Below, in pieces: positions 44,922-54,359 of a DNA stretch of 64,000 bases. The DNA is taken from positions 1,343,564-1,407,563 of the forward strand of contig CP075366.1 in the NCBI GenBank assembly GCA_019454145.1, given 5' to 3'. The translations under genes and the position numbers were made by a program. The notes under the pieces were generated by a model. That model had not been told where the DNA came from, ran no database searches, and worked only from the letters and a program-made list of their open reading frames with translations. Source of the stretch: Fimbriimonadaceae bacterium (GTDB taxonomy: Bacteria > Armatimonadota > Fimbriimonadia > Fimbriimonadales > Fimbriimonadaceae). Within the stretch, counting starts at the first letter, position 1. Every line of letters starts with the position of its first letter.

Positions 44922-46031
44922 TTAATTACCCATTTCGCTCAACGATAACCAGTCAACTTTCGGCTTTCGGGTTTCTTTATCTGAATCTATGAAACCTTGC
45001 GGGTAGTACCAGGTGACTTCGCCGATCATGCCAGTGTTCTCTCTCAAAATAAATTTGCCTATCGGGGCTACAACTTCCATTTGATTCCAAAATCTAGCGG
45101 TGCCCGGCACGTTGCTTTCCTGGTTTCCGGAAGCAACGTTCCGAATAAATTTTCCTGAAGAAATTTCCAAACCTAAACCGTAATCTTTGAATCCAATCGC
45201 AGTGTTTCCTTCGATAAGTGCATCTTTCAATCCGTATCCAGAGAAACCACTGAGCTTGCCTGGCCCGTATAGTTTATTCCCTCGCACAACCACTCCAGGA
45301 ATCAATGCTTTAGGGTTGTAGGTGATATATCGTACTGGGCCATTCTTTAAATCAGAAACAGCGAGAGTCACACCTTGCCGATCTGCAGAAATCAAACGAG
45401 CTTCCTTGACTACGTTATCCTTCCCCCACACGTACCATTTGTTGTGGTGAGCCGCTGATGGCTCGTAAACAGGGGTTAGGTTCCCGTATTCAAGGCGAAG
45501 TCTATCGCCACCCGAATAGTAGCCTCGCCTATCGGCTTTGAGCGGATTAATTTGTTGGAGTCGGTTTTGTCCGCCTTCAAACCGGGCATTCAGGTTCAAT
45601 TTATGCCCATAAGTGGCGGCATCGGGGAGTTGCCATTGGTGACCTGGTTCAATCAGGAGAAGCGAATCATCATTCCCCTTTCCATTAAAAGTGTTATCCA
45701 GCACCTTTGCATTTGGAGTTGCAATCAAGTGAAGCTGAGCTTTGCCTTCAGTTGAAAAGGTATTGCCTTCGGCCAATACATCCTTGGCATTCCAAAAAAC
45801 GACCTTGCCCGCCCCCACCACTTGGTTATTTTTGAACTGAGATCCGTTTCCTTGAAAAATGAGCCGCGCTGGTTTATTAGGAGTACCGCGGAGATAAATC
45901 GTTTGATTTTGTACTACTGCGGGTTGTGAAACGATGTAGTCGCCTTGTATCTCCGAAGGAACTGTTACATTATTTTGGGCCGGGTATGGATCACCGACCA
46001 AAGCATGAAAAAACAATGCAACCAAACTCAC
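44922..46031 (-). CDS. Secreted right-handed beta-helix protein
   Basis: A 369-aa protein with a short signal peptide and repeated N-x-(V/I/A)-x-x-N-(T/R)-turn coils typical of parallel beta-helices ('NNQVVGAGKVVFWNAKDVLAEGNTFS', 'APNAKVLDNTFNGKGND', 'VVVRGNKLYGPGKLSGFSGYGLKDALIEGNTAIGF'). Such folds are often polysaccharide lyases or surface binding proteins, but I see no catalytic signature. The 249-bp stretch 44673-44921 downstream shows no gene or clear element. It diverges from the S9 peptidase across 170 bp. Confidence 0.7.
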   Translation of the reverse strand: MSLVALFFHALVGDPYPAQNNVTVPSEIQGDYIVSQPAVVQNQTIYLRGTPNKPARLIFQGNGSQFKNNQVVGAGKVVFWNAKDVLAEGNTFSTEGKAQLHLIATPNAKVLDNTFNGKGNDDSLLLIEPGHQWQLPDAATYGHKLNLNARFEGGQNRLQQINPLKADRRGYYSGGDRLRLEYGNLTPVYEPSAAHHNKWYVWGKDNVVKEARLISADRQGVTLAVSDLKNGPVRYITYNPKALIPGVVVRGNKLYGPGKLSGFSGYGLKDALIEGNTAIGFKDYGLGLEISSGKFIRNVASGNQESNVPGTARFWNQMEVVAPIGKFILRENTGMIGEVTWYYPQGFIDSDKETRKPKVDWLSLSEMGN

Positions 46032-46201
46032 TTTTTCTCCCTCTCCGTACGTTGTTCCATATGCACCATTAGTTACTTAGACGATTCACCAGATCACAGA
46101 ATTCAATTGGCTAGGCAGAGAGAGCCGCTTGTAACAACGACTTTGCACAAATACCAACTTAAACTTGCAATCCAATTACTTCTTTTGGGCAAACTGAAAA
46201 A

Positions 46202-48703
46202 ATGCTTCGCACCCGCCTTTTGCCTCTGGCATTGCTCGCCACAATTGCCCCTGCCATGCTGCTTGCACAAACCAACCAAGCGAACTGGAAACAAGCTGAC
46301 CGTTTTTCTTCATCGACTCTGCGACCCTACATTTACAGCTCAACTCTGAATCCAGAGTTTCTCAAGGATTCCGATTCATTTTGGTACCTGTGGCGAGAAG
46401 CCGATGGCTCTCGATTTATGTTTGTTGATCCCGACAAAAAGGTTAAGCGACGACTCTTCGACCATGTTGAACTAGCCGCCCAGCTATCGACAATTCACCG
46501 AAAACCGTACGAACCCAACGCATTGCCATTTACGACCATTAGCATGTCGGACGATGGAACCAAGTTCACTTTTGTTGTTGACGCAATGCGCTACGAGTAC
46601 GACCTGAAATCTGAAACTCTCAAATTTGTAGAAAAAGTCGAACCACCCAAACGGCAAACGCCAGATTACAAAAGCAGTGCCCCAGATAAAAAAGCTTTCG
46701 TTTACGCAATGGAAAACAACCTTTACTTTGTTGAAGGTGAAAAAGATGAAAATGCAACTCAGCTTTCAAAAGACGGTGAGCAGTATTACAGCTTTGGCGG
46801 AGGAGGGGGATTCGGACGCCAGCAAGAAGATGAAGAAGATAATGGTGGCGGCAACTCCAACCAGCAATCAACTCCACGAAAATCTCGCGCCAACGTAACG
46901 TGGTCAAAGGATTCAAAAGCGTTTTACATCTCGCGATTTGATTCTCGCAAGGTGAAAGAACTGTTCTTGGTCAATAACTTGGCCAATCCACGCCCGACTC
47001 TAATGAGCTACAAATACTCGATGCCCGGAGAACCAGATGTTCCGCAAACCGAGCTTTGGGTTTTCATTCGCGATTCAAAAACCTTCAAAAAAATCAAGGC
47101 TGACAAGTGGAAGGATCAAACCATTTCTGACATTCATTGGCCAGAAGCATCTAACCGACTCCGGTTTGTCCGTCGAGACAGATTGCAACGAAATCTTGAA
47201 CTTTGCGAAGTTGACCTTGCAACCGATCAAATCAAGGTGCTACTCACCGAATCTGTGGAGAATGCCTACCTGGAACGGCAATCCGTCCGTTATGTCAAGC
47301 CAGGTGGGGACTTCATTTGGTTCTCGGAACGCGCTGGTTGGGGTCATTTCTACCTTTACGATCATGACGGCAATCTCAAAAATAAAATCACGTCCGGCCC
47401 CTGGCGAGCTGAATCCGTTGTTGCAGTGGATGAAAACAAAGGACTTGCTTGGGTGCGAGCCGTCGGTCGCGAAGCAAACGAAAACCCTTATTACACACAC
47501 ACCTATCAAGTGAAGTTAGATGGGACTGATCTTCGCCTTCTGAATCCTGGCGACGCAAATCATTCCACAACATTTACTCCATCGCGCAAGTTCACAATTG
47601 ATTCAAGTTCTCGCGTTGATATGCCTACCAAAAACGTGCTCTTTGATGCCAATGGCAAGGAAGTCATGGATTTGGAGGACATGGATATCAGCCGGCTCTA
47701 CGAAATGGGTTGGAAGATGCCTGAGACGTTCGTTGTAAAAGCAGCAGATGGAGTCACCAACATCTACGGCAATATGTGGAAGCCTTTTGATTTTGACCCT
47801 AAGAAACGTTATCCAATCATTCTCAACGTTTATCCTGGGCCGCAAACGGAGTCCGTTTCATACGGATTCTCAGCAACTGCAACTACTCAGCAACTCGCTC
47901 AACTAGGATTCATCGTCATCCAGATTGGAAACAGAGGTGGAAGCCCTCAACGGTCAAACGCTTATCACAGCTACGGTTACTACAATCTTCGTGACTATGG
48001 ACTAGCCGATAAGAAAATTGGCGTCGAACAACTCGCAGCTCGGCACAGTTGGATTGATATTGATCGAGTCGGTATCTACGGTCACTCTGGTGGCGGATTC
48101 ATGACCGCTGCAGCAATGCTTTTACCTCCGTACAATAGCTTCTTCAAGGTTGGAGTTTCTTCATCCGGTAACCATGACAATAACATCTATAACCAAAACT
48201 GGAGCGAACAACATCACGGATTAAAAGAAGGTGCTGCAACTGGTCAATCCGGTCAGCAAGGAAGCAGAACTCCGGAAGAGCTTTGGATCGATAGCATCTT
48301 CACTCCTATGGACGCTTACGCCTTTGAGCAGAATGAACTCGAAGCCCAGCAAAACCGTGCTGGCGGGCAAGGAAGGCAAACTCAACAAGGAACTGAACAG
48401 GAAAACAAATCGGAGTTCCAAATCAAAGTTCCGACGACCACCGAACTCGCTGCTAACTTAAACGGAAAGCTATTACTTGTGCACGGCGATATGGATAACA
48501 ACGTCCACCCGGCAAACACGATTCGGTTAGTGGATGCGCTCATTAAGGCGAACAAACGGTTCGACTTGATGATCATGCCTGGTCAACCACATGGTTATGG
48601 CCCGATGCAGGGCTACTTCCAGAACATGATGTTCGAATACTTCTGCGAACACTTACTCGGTGATCGTTACCGAGGCAGTGCCGATATGAACGGCAAAGGC
48701 TGA
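46202..48703 (+). CDS. S9B-type prolyl oligopeptidase (dipeptidyl-peptidase-IV-like)
   Basis: An 833-aa exported peptidase that removes N-terminal dipeptides after proline or alanine. Signal peptide residues 1-22, an eight-bladed propeller of WD/PD40-like strands (about 60-540), then the hydrolase domain with Ser629 in 'YGHSGGGFMTAA', Asp in 'LLVHGDMDNNVHPANT' and His in 'MPGQPHGYGP'. Two low-complexity inserts are odd: Gly/Gln/Asp-rich 'GGGGGFGRQQEDEEDNGGGN' near residues 198-217, and a Gln/Gly-rich stretch near 715-740 in the catalytic domain. A strong terminator follows. Confidence 0.92.
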   Translation: MLRTRLLPLALLATIAPAMLLAQTNQANWKQADRFSSSTLRPYIYSSTLNPEFLKDSDSFWYLWREADGSRFMFVDPDKKVKRRLFDHVELAAQLSTIHRKPYEPNALPFTTISMSDDGTKFTFVVDAMRYEYDLKSETLKFVEKVEPPKRQTPDYKSSAPDKKAFVYAMENNLYFVEGEKDENATQLSKDGEQYYSFGGGGGFGRQQEDEEDNGGGNSNQQSTPRKSRANVTWSKDSKAFYISRFDSRKVKELFLVNNLANPRPTLMSYKYSMPGEPDVPQTELWVFIRDSKTFKKIKADKWKDQTISDIHWPEASNRLRFVRRDRLQRNLELCEVDLATDQIKVLLTESVENAYLERQSVRYVKPGGDFIWFSERAGWGHFYLYDHDGNLKNKITSGPWRAESVVAVDENKGLAWVRAVGREANENPYYTHTYQVKLDGTDLRLLNPGDANHSTTFTPSRKFTIDSSSRVDMPTKNVLFDANGKEVMDLEDMDISRLYEMGWKMPETFVVKAADGVTNIYGNMWKPFDFDPKKRYPIILNVYPGPQTESVSYGFSATATTQQLAQLGFIVIQIGNRGGSPQRSNAYHSYGYYNLRDYGLADKKIGVEQLAARHSWIDIDRVGIYGHSGGGFMTAAAMLLPPYNSFFKVGVSSSGNHDNNIYNQNWSEQHHGLKEGAATGQSGQQGSRTPEELWIDSIFTPMDAYAFEQNELEAQQNRAGGQGRQTQQGTEQENKSEFQIKVPTTTELAANLNGKLLLVHGDMDNNVHPANTIRLVDALIKANKRFDLMIMPGQPHGYGPMQGYFQNMMFEYFCEHLLGDRYRGSADMNGKG

Positions 48704-48715
48704 TAGGCAGATAAT

Positions 48716-48751
48716 AAGCGGGCGAGGATTCGCCCGCTTATATTATTTTTT
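48716..48751. terminator. Bidirectional terminator
   Basis: Stem AAGCGGGCGA/TCGCCCGCTT with GGAT loop, flanked by AATA and TATTATTTTTT. Lies between the convergent S9 peptidase and TPR-redoxin genes. Confidence 0.9.
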
Positions 48752-50935
48752 CACTTCTGCATTGATCCGCTTCAGCTCATTCAACAAGAATTTGATATCC
48801 ATAAAGGGATCACCGCCCGTGCGCTTCCAACGAATAAACCCATCCTTGTCGATGAGGATTGTCGAATGGAGTTCCATCTCCTCAAAGTCATCATAAGAAG
48901 AGAATCTACGCGCATTTTCGTGATTGTTGTCCGATAGAAAATTCATCTTAACTTCTGAAAGCACAACCGAAGATTTCAGTGTCTCAGGCGTCGCACTGCA
49001 CACGGCGAGAATCACTGTGTTTTCATTGGCGAAGTCAGTTCCTCGGTCGTTAATCGCCTTCAGCTGACCTACGCAATGGACGCAGGCATCGCCGAGGAAG
49101 TAAATGAGAAGAACATTTTTTCCTCTGTAGTCTTCAATATGGACTTGCTTTCCATCCCGATCAAGTACTTCTAGCTTGGGAGCTTTGAACGGACTCCAGT
49201 TCATTGGCCCGATTACATCCAGTTCTTGTGGTTTGTAAGTGCGCTCGGGTCGCGGAGTTACGGCAACCGGACGAGCGTTTAACCCCAAGTTACGCACATC
49301 GACCAGCCATTTTAAATCTTGATCAGCATTTGACCAAACGTATTCAAGCCTTCCTGCGAAATGAGTCGCGCGTTCAGTGTTGCCCAACTTTGAGTAGCTC
49401 AACGCCAGTCCGGCAAGAGAAAAGCCGTCATTTGGTTCATGCTCAAGGGCGAGGTCGTAACTTTCAATTGCTTGATCGTACTTTCCGTTTTTGTAATAGA
49501 AATTTCCGAGCAATCGTTGCACGGGCCACGGCATTCCTGGGGGATCGTTAGGCAGCAGATGGCTTTCTCGCATTTTTTGCTCAGCTTTCGCCGCGCTGAT
49601 CCAAAGCTTTTCTGCTTCCTTTGTATCACCAAATGCAGTGGCATACATAGCACTAGCAATGTCTTCGAAAAAGAAGATGTAAGAAGTCTGTTCATCAGCC
49701 TTTTCACGCGGGCCAGCAAGTTTTTTGATGAGTTTCTTAAGTAAATCTAAGCTCTTTTTCGAGTCGGCTTCTTTCCCAAGACCAGCGTTTGCAATCGTGA
49801 ATGCAAAGTGCCGACTCAATAGATCAAAGTCGCCAAGCCCACCCCAATTGACGAATCCTGGTTTCAGAATATCATTCCACCGCTCAAACTTCAACAGATT
49901 CCTGATGACTGCCTCCTTGCCTTGCGAAACTAACCCGCCTTCGTCGACCGGATTAAGCTCAGGATCCTTTGGAGCACGCAGGAGATCATTCGCTCCTTGC
50001 AAAGCCATATTTGCCATTCCTAGTTGCTCCTGAATGTAGCAAAGGTAGTTGCGATTGTGAGGATAGTTCCAGGTTTCAAATGGCAAAGCAAGTCTGTCAT
50101 TCATGTACCGAAGCTCAGTTCTTGCGGCAGAATCCATAGCGATTGCCGCTTCGTGCCACATGCCTAACTTGCTGTAAACATGCCCTGGCATGTGCAGAGA
50201 GTGACCAATTCCTGGCGCAGCCTTACCATATAACTCACAACTATCAATTGCTTGCAAATTGGAAATGCCATCCCAGTTGTGAATACTCGCGTGATGAGCT
50301 CCCGGGTGCATCGGGTTGACGGCGAGAACCTGCTTAATTAAGAAATCATTGGCGAGGGCACTGCCGTTGCCAATATTGAAAAGTGCCAACATCGCCTTTG
50401 CTTCAATGTCATCTGGGAATTTGATGGCCACTTTTTCAAGTTCAGCGCAGAGAGTTTTCACTTGATCGTGGCTTGGTTTTGCTACGGCAATTTCATAAGC
50501 CTCAATATACATTTGCTCACGCTCAGTACCGGAATACTTGCGTTTCACCGCTTGCTTTAAGAATTCACGATAGCGATCGTAGTCTTTCGCTTCAATATCA
50601 GGTGAACCCAGGGAAAACCAGGTGAACCCGCAACGCGCGAGGCCCAAGTACGCCATTGCACACTCAGGATCAAGCTTCAAGCACCAGCGGAACGACCGCT
50701 CGGCTTCTTCAAACCAAAATGAATGCAAAAGTGCATTTCCTTGGTTAAACCACTTTTGAACCTCTGGGTCAGTGGTTGAAATGGGAAAAGGAGCATCCCC
50801 AACTCCGGCAATTTCCCAAGGTTTGGTTCGCATCCCCGAATCGTATGCAGACCCGTGTTTAGAATGACCAGGAGTATCATCCGCAAACCCAATTCCGGTT
50901 AGGGCTAAGACCATTAATAGAACAAAACTTCGCAT
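48743..50935 (-). CDS. Exported TPR protein with C-terminal AhpC/TSA-type redoxin domain
   Basis: A 730-aa exported protein. Signal peptide residues 1-18, then TPR repeats from about 55 to 540 ('VQKWFNQGNALLHSFWFEEAERSFRWCLKLDPECAMAYLGLARC', later 'GKYDQAIESYDLALEHEPNDGFSLAGLALSYSKLGN'), then a thioredoxin-fold domain (about 585-725) with 'GKNVLLIYFLGDACVHCVGQLKAIN' (CVHC active site) and 'STILIDKDGFIRWKRTGGDPF'. The single CxxC suggests periplasmic disulfide or peroxide chemistry on TPR-bound clients. The TPR-redoxin combination is widespread in Acidobacteria/Armatimonadota-like genomes (general impression). The 190-bp stretch 50936-51125 upstream holds only a small TTTCAT/ATGAAA hairpin. 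Confidence 0.82.
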   Translation of the reverse strand: MRSFVLLMVLALTGIGFADDTPGHSKHGSAYDSGMRTKPWEIAGVGDAPFPISTTDPEVQKWFNQGNALLHSFWFEEAERSFRWCLKLDPECAMAYLGLARCGFTWFSLGSPDIEAKDYDRYREFLKQAVKRKYSGTEREQMYIEAYEIAVAKPSHDQVKTLCAELEKVAIKFPDDIEAKAMLALFNIGNGSALANDFLIKQVLAVNPMHPGAHHASIHNWDGISNLQAIDSCELYGKAAPGIGHSLHMPGHVYSKLGMWHEAAIAMDSAARTELRYMNDRLALPFETWNYPHNRNYLCYIQEQLGMANMALQGANDLLRAPKDPELNPVDEGGLVSQGKEAVIRNLLKFERWNDILKPGFVNWGGLGDFDLLSRHFAFTIANAGLGKEADSKKSLDLLKKLIKKLAGPREKADEQTSYIFFFEDIASAMYATAFGDTKEAEKLWISAAKAEQKMRESHLLPNDPPGMPWPVQRLLGNFYYKNGKYDQAIESYDLALEHEPNDGFSLAGLALSYSKLGNTERATHFAGRLEYVWSNADQDLKWLVDVRNLGLNARPVAVTPRPERTYKPQELDVIGPMNWSPFKAPKLEVLDRDGKQVHIEDYRGKNVLLIYFLGDACVHCVGQLKAINDRGTDFANENTVILAVCSATPETLKSSVVLSEVKMNFLSDNNHENARRFSSYDDFEEMELHSTILIDKDGFIRWKRTGGDPFMDIKFLLNELKRINAEVKK

Positions 50936-51125
50936 TACGTCACCAATTTTCGATCATATCAGAATGGAAAAGAAATTGGAAGAGTTTTTTATTTACGCAT
51001 AAATTGTAGTTTCATAAAAAAATGAAACACACTAACTACACAATCGCAGAGCAAATTATAGGCACGCCTGGTTTTAGTGATGCCGCTGTAAATATAGTTT
51101 TGTGAAAAGTAATCCCCAATGCTGA

Positions 51126-51719
51126 TTAGGAAGTGCTCGACCACCGTTTTCCGGGATGACCAGTAGCGCGCCAGATTTCTTCCATTTTCTCAAATATATC
51201 CTGATCGCTCTTCGCCAACAAGTTTGTAAGTACCAATATTGAGTTCCCGAATCCGCTAGCACTGTTTCTACGGAGTTCCTTGAGCCGCAGTTTTGGATCG
51301 CGCGATATTTCGGCGTCTTCGTAGATATCTACCACTACAAATTTCTGTTGCCCAATGCTCATTTGAGAGATATTGGCAACGTCATCCCACTTCACCATCT
51401 CAGGCTTACCCCCAAGTGTCCGGTTGAGAAATCCATCTTCATTTATGGTTAAAGTAGGATTGCCAAGCTGAATCCATCGGAAAACAAAAAAGAGCGTGCC
51501 GCCTCCAAAAAAGACTATTCCTGCCCATCCAATAAGAGTCAGAGTCAGAGTATCTGATGTCTTGGATTCGGAACTAATCATCCAAATGCCCAATGCCGCA
51601 AACGTTAGCCCCGCAATGACAACAAAAAGTAATTTCGCCTTGTTAGCGGTAAAGACAACATCTTTCACAAAGCCAATTATGCCCTGAATGCTGATGCAAC
51701 ACAGATGTTTCTGACTCAT
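51126..51719 (-). CDS. STM3941-like membrane protein A
   Basis: A 197-aa protein with two adjacent hydrophobic helices (about residues 28-48 and 58-82), then a PH-like soluble domain containing 'NEDGFLNRTLGGKPEMVKWDDVANISQM' and 'KFVVVDIYEDAE'. This layout matches the STM3941/DUF family of small membrane proteins of unknown function. A paralogue lies on the same strand beyond the M28 gene. Start ATG 51719 (MSQKHLCC) is preferred because the longer frame to 51767 would overlap the divergent M28 gene start. Confidence 0.65.
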   Translation of the reverse strand: MSQKHLCCISIQGIIGFVKDVVFTANKAKLLFVVIAGLTFAALGIWMISSESKTSDTLTLTLIGWAGIVFFGGGTLFFVFRWIQLGNPTLTINEDGFLNRTLGGKPEMVKWDDVANISQMSIGQQKFVVVDIYEDAEISRDPKLRLKELRRNSASGFGNSILVLTNLLAKSDQDIFEKMEEIWRATGHPGKRWSSTS

Positions 51720-51742
51720 GCTTTTAGGTAACTTGAACCTCC

Positions 51743-53167
51743 ATGAATCCGTTGAGCAACCCGTCACTCAAACGCATCACCTTAGCCGTCTCTGCGACAA
51801 TCACATTAGGCTCATTTGCAATTGCCAGCCCTTTGCAAAATGCTCCAACCGATCCAGACGCAGTTGCAAATGCAATCCAGTACAAAGGAATGCAAAAAAT
51901 GGGGGCATTTGATTTGCTTTCCGAACTCACGGGTAAAGTCGGGCCACGCCTTGCTGGTTCACCAGGGGCAGACAAAGCGGTTGAGTGGGGAGTGAACACG
52001 CTCAAAAAGTTAGGATTTCAGAACATTCAAAAAGTGCCTTGTATGGTGAATCACTGGGTTCGCGGAGACAAAGAGCAACTTACGATGATTTCTGGCAATT
52101 CCCAAGTTGCCCTCAGTGTTTGTGCGCTAGGCAATAGCATCGGCACTCCGGCAAATGGAATCAAAGCGGAAGTCATTGAGGTTCATTCGATTGCCGAGGC
52201 GGAAAAGCTGGGAGCTACAGCTAAAGGCAAAATTATCTTTTTTAACGGCCCGATGGATCCAGCTCAAGTCAACACCTTTGCTGCGTACGGACGGGCAGTA
52301 GCCCAACGCGGAGGGGGCGCCGTTGCCGCCGCTAAAGTCGGTGCAATTGGAGCCATCGTCCGATCTATGACGCTGAGGCATGATGACGTTCCTCACACAG
52401 GGGCGATGCGTTACTCGGATGGAGTCCCCAAAGTGCCAGCTGCGGCGATTAGCATTGTCGCCGCCGAAAAGCTCAGTGCCGCCATTAAGCAAAATCCCAA
52501 GACTCAGCTTCATCTCAAGATGAATTGCAAAACCCTTCCCCCTGCCCCTTCGGCAAACGTGATTGGGGAAATCACGGGATCGATCCTTCCAAACGAGGTT
52601 GTTGTTGTAGGCGGTCACCTCGACAGTTGGGATTTGGGCGAAGGTGCTCACGACGACGGAGCGGGAATTGCTCAGTCTATCGAAGCCGTTTCACTCATCA
52701 AACGACTGGGTTGGAAACCCAAACGCACAATCCGTGTCGTGTTGTTCATGAACGAAGAAAATGGCGGCGAAGGATCGCAGGCGTACGCAAAGTTTGCCGT
52801 TACCAACGGACAAAAACCTTACGCTGCAATCGAATCTGATAGTGGCGGTTTTGCGCCTCGTGGATTCGCGACTTCCTTGAAAGGCGATGATTTGAAGCTC
52901 ATCGAACCCTGGTTATCGGCATTAGCGAGGTTCGGCATCATGGGAATCGAATCTGGACGCGGTACGGGTGCCGATATCGCGGCCCTTGAACGGCTCGGCG
53001 CAAAAGGCTTTGGGTTGATTCCTGAATCTCAGCGTTACTTCGATTACCATCACTCCGCAAGCGATACCATTGATAAGGTGAATCCTCGGGAGCTTCAGTT
53101 AGGTGCGCTCAGTATGTCAACTCTCGCCTGGTTGCTCGCTGAATCCGATACTAGTGTCAGCAACTGA
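51743..53167 (+). CDS. Exported M28-family metallopeptidase
   Basis: A 474-aa exopeptidase (aminopeptidase or glutamate-carboxypeptidase-like). Signal peptide residues 1-28, a PA-like insert in the middle (about 120-235), and zinc ligands in 'VVGGHLDSWDLGEGAHDDGAGIAQS' (His, Asp), 'MNEENGGEGSQAY' (Glu-Glu), 'ESDSGGFAP' (Asp) and 'YHHSASDTIDKV' (His). The di-zinc site looks complete. Its last 51 bp overlap the 3' end of the convergent STM3941-like gene B. Confidence 0.9.
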   Translation: MNPLSNPSLKRITLAVSATITLGSFAIASPLQNAPTDPDAVANAIQYKGMQKMGAFDLLSELTGKVGPRLAGSPGADKAVEWGVNTLKKLGFQNIQKVPCMVNHWVRGDKEQLTMISGNSQVALSVCALGNSIGTPANGIKAEVIEVHSIAEAEKLGATAKGKIIFFNGPMDPAQVNTFAAYGRAVAQRGGGAVAAAKVGAIGAIVRSMTLRHDDVPHTGAMRYSDGVPKVPAAAISIVAAEKLSAAIKQNPKTQLHLKMNCKTLPPAPSANVIGEITGSILPNEVVVVGGHLDSWDLGEGAHDDGAGIAQSIEAVSLIKRLGWKPKRTIRVVLFMNEENGGEGSQAYAKFAVTNGQKPYAAIESDSGGFAPRGFATSLKGDDLKLIEPWLSALARFGIMGIESGRGTGADIAALERLGAKGFGLIPESQRYFDYHHSASDTIDKVNPRELQLGALSMSTLAWLLAESDTSVSN

Positions 53168-53653
53168 AGAGAACTCTCCACAGATTTTAAGAATATCTTC
53201 GCATCTGTGTCGAGCAATCGCATTGCAACTAAATGCGATTGCTCCTTTAAATTCGATCTTGTTAATCAGTATCTGGATTTTTTTCATAAGGTTTATTCCT
53301 CGGAAAAACTTGCTCGGCTCATTGAGCACTATCACTAGCTTTTGTCCAAGTAAGCCGTCCTTAGACTTGATATGTTGAATCTCTGACCAAGCGACAAATC
53401 CAAATCTTGAAAATGGCAAATTTATTGTAATGCCCTTTCGACTAATAACGATTGCTGACTGGGTTTGAAAAATAAACAACCCGCTCACGAAAATCATAAA
53501 AAGAAAACCTCCAGTAATAATTCCTATACACACTTGATAGAGCAGTCCCTGAGTGGCGGGTATCCAAGACGCAAAGTACCAAAACGGCAGTTGTAACACC
53601 GCGAAAGCAATAATATAGGGCCACTTAGAAATTCTAAATTCACGCTGGCTCAT
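53117..53653 (-). CDS. STM3941-like membrane protein B
   Basis: A 178-aa paralogue of the protein at 51126-51719: opening MSQ, two membrane helices (about residues 13-32 and 39-62), then a PH-like domain with 'RKGITINLPFSRFGFVAWSEIQHIKSKDGLLGQKLVIVLNEP', parallel to the other copy's 'EDGFLNRTLGGKPEMVKWDDVANI'. The last 17 codons overlap the M28 gene antisense. Function unknown. Start ATG 53653 chosen by alignment with the paralogue. Confidence 0.65.
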   Translation of the reverse strand: MSQREFRISKWPYIIAFAVLQLPFWYFASWIPATQGLLYQVCIGIITGGFLFMIFVSGLFIFQTQSAIVISRKGITINLPFSRFGFVAWSEIQHIKSKDGLLGQKLVIVLNEPSKFFRGINLMKKIQILINKIEFKGAIAFSCNAIARHRCEDILKICGEFSSVADTSIGFSEQPGES

Positions 53654-53887
53654 ATCCCAATACTCTAGACATTTATACGCGATTTTTGGCAAATGGATTC
53701 ATCATTAGCATTAACGGCATGGGGGTCTAAAACACCTATGGCAACCTTTTTCTGCTACCGCTGGTAAAATATCACAGTTATCGTAACAAGTCCGGAATCC
53801 AGCCACGGTAAAGAAACCTTAGGTTACCCCGTCACTCGAACCCAGCCTTCTCAATAACGAACCTTAACGGAACCCTAAAGGAATCCC

Positions 53888-54250
53888 ATGGCAAACAAAA
53901 CTCTATACGTCGGCAACCTGCCGTACAGCACTACTGAATCTCAGCTCGAAAAATACTTTGAAGCATACGGCGGTACTAACGCTCGCATCATCGAAGGCCG
54001 AGGATTTGGATTCGTAGATATCAACGAAGACCAACTCCAAACCGCAATTGATGACAAGCACGACTCGGATATGGGTGGTCGAAAAATCAACGTGAACGAA
54101 GCCCGACCACGTGAAGAACGACCACGACGCGACTTTGGCGGTGGTGGCGGAGGCTACGGCGGCGGCGGTGGTCGTGACCGAGGTGGTTACGGCGGCGGTG
54201 GCCGAGATCGTGACCGAGGCGGTCGCGGTGGCGGCGGCCGAGACTGGTAA
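53888..54250 (+). CDS. RRM RNA-binding protein with Gly/Arg-rich tail
   Basis: A 120-aa protein with one RNA-recognition motif (RNP2 LYVGNLPY at residues 5-12, RNP1 RGFGFVDI near 39-46) and a tail of Gly/Arg/Asp/Tyr repeats ([20 protein letters not shown] type). This is the cyanobacterial-Rbp/plant-GRP layout, usually a cold-induced RNA chaperone. The 195-bp upstream region lacks a gene and would give a long leader with AAAGGAATCCC before the ATG; a TAAAAT -10-like box is at 53765-53770. A terminator follows at 54275. Confidence 0.92.
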   Translation: MANKTLYVGNLPYSTTESQLEKYFEAYGGTNARIIEGRGFGFVDINEDQLQTAIDDKHDSDMGGRKINVNEARPREERPRRDFGGGGGGYGGGGGRDRGGYGGGGRDRDRGGRGGGGRDW

Positions 54251-54274
54251 ACCCAGCTTCAACCCATTAATTCA

Positions 54275-54304
54275 AATCCCTGGTTAAACAAACCAGGGAT
54301 TTTT
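54275..54304 (+). terminator. Terminator of the RRM gene
   Basis: Stem AATCCCTGGTT/AACCAGGGATT with 5-nt loop, followed by TTT. Confidence 0.88.
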
Positions 54305-54359
54305 AGTTTTCTCTTAATGTTGCGGAACAACAATTCGATACGCCGCGTTTAGAATCGTG

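Noticed and set aside
44673-44948. 61-codon plus-strand ORF at 44763 between S8 and beta-helix genes
   Set aside because: Arg/Phe-rich shadow composition, no ribosome site, overlaps the convergent gene end; treated as non-coding.
51011-51030. TTTCAT/ATGAAA hairpin as a terminator
   Set aside because: The A-run is inside the loop and no T-run follows the stem on either strand; probably chance.
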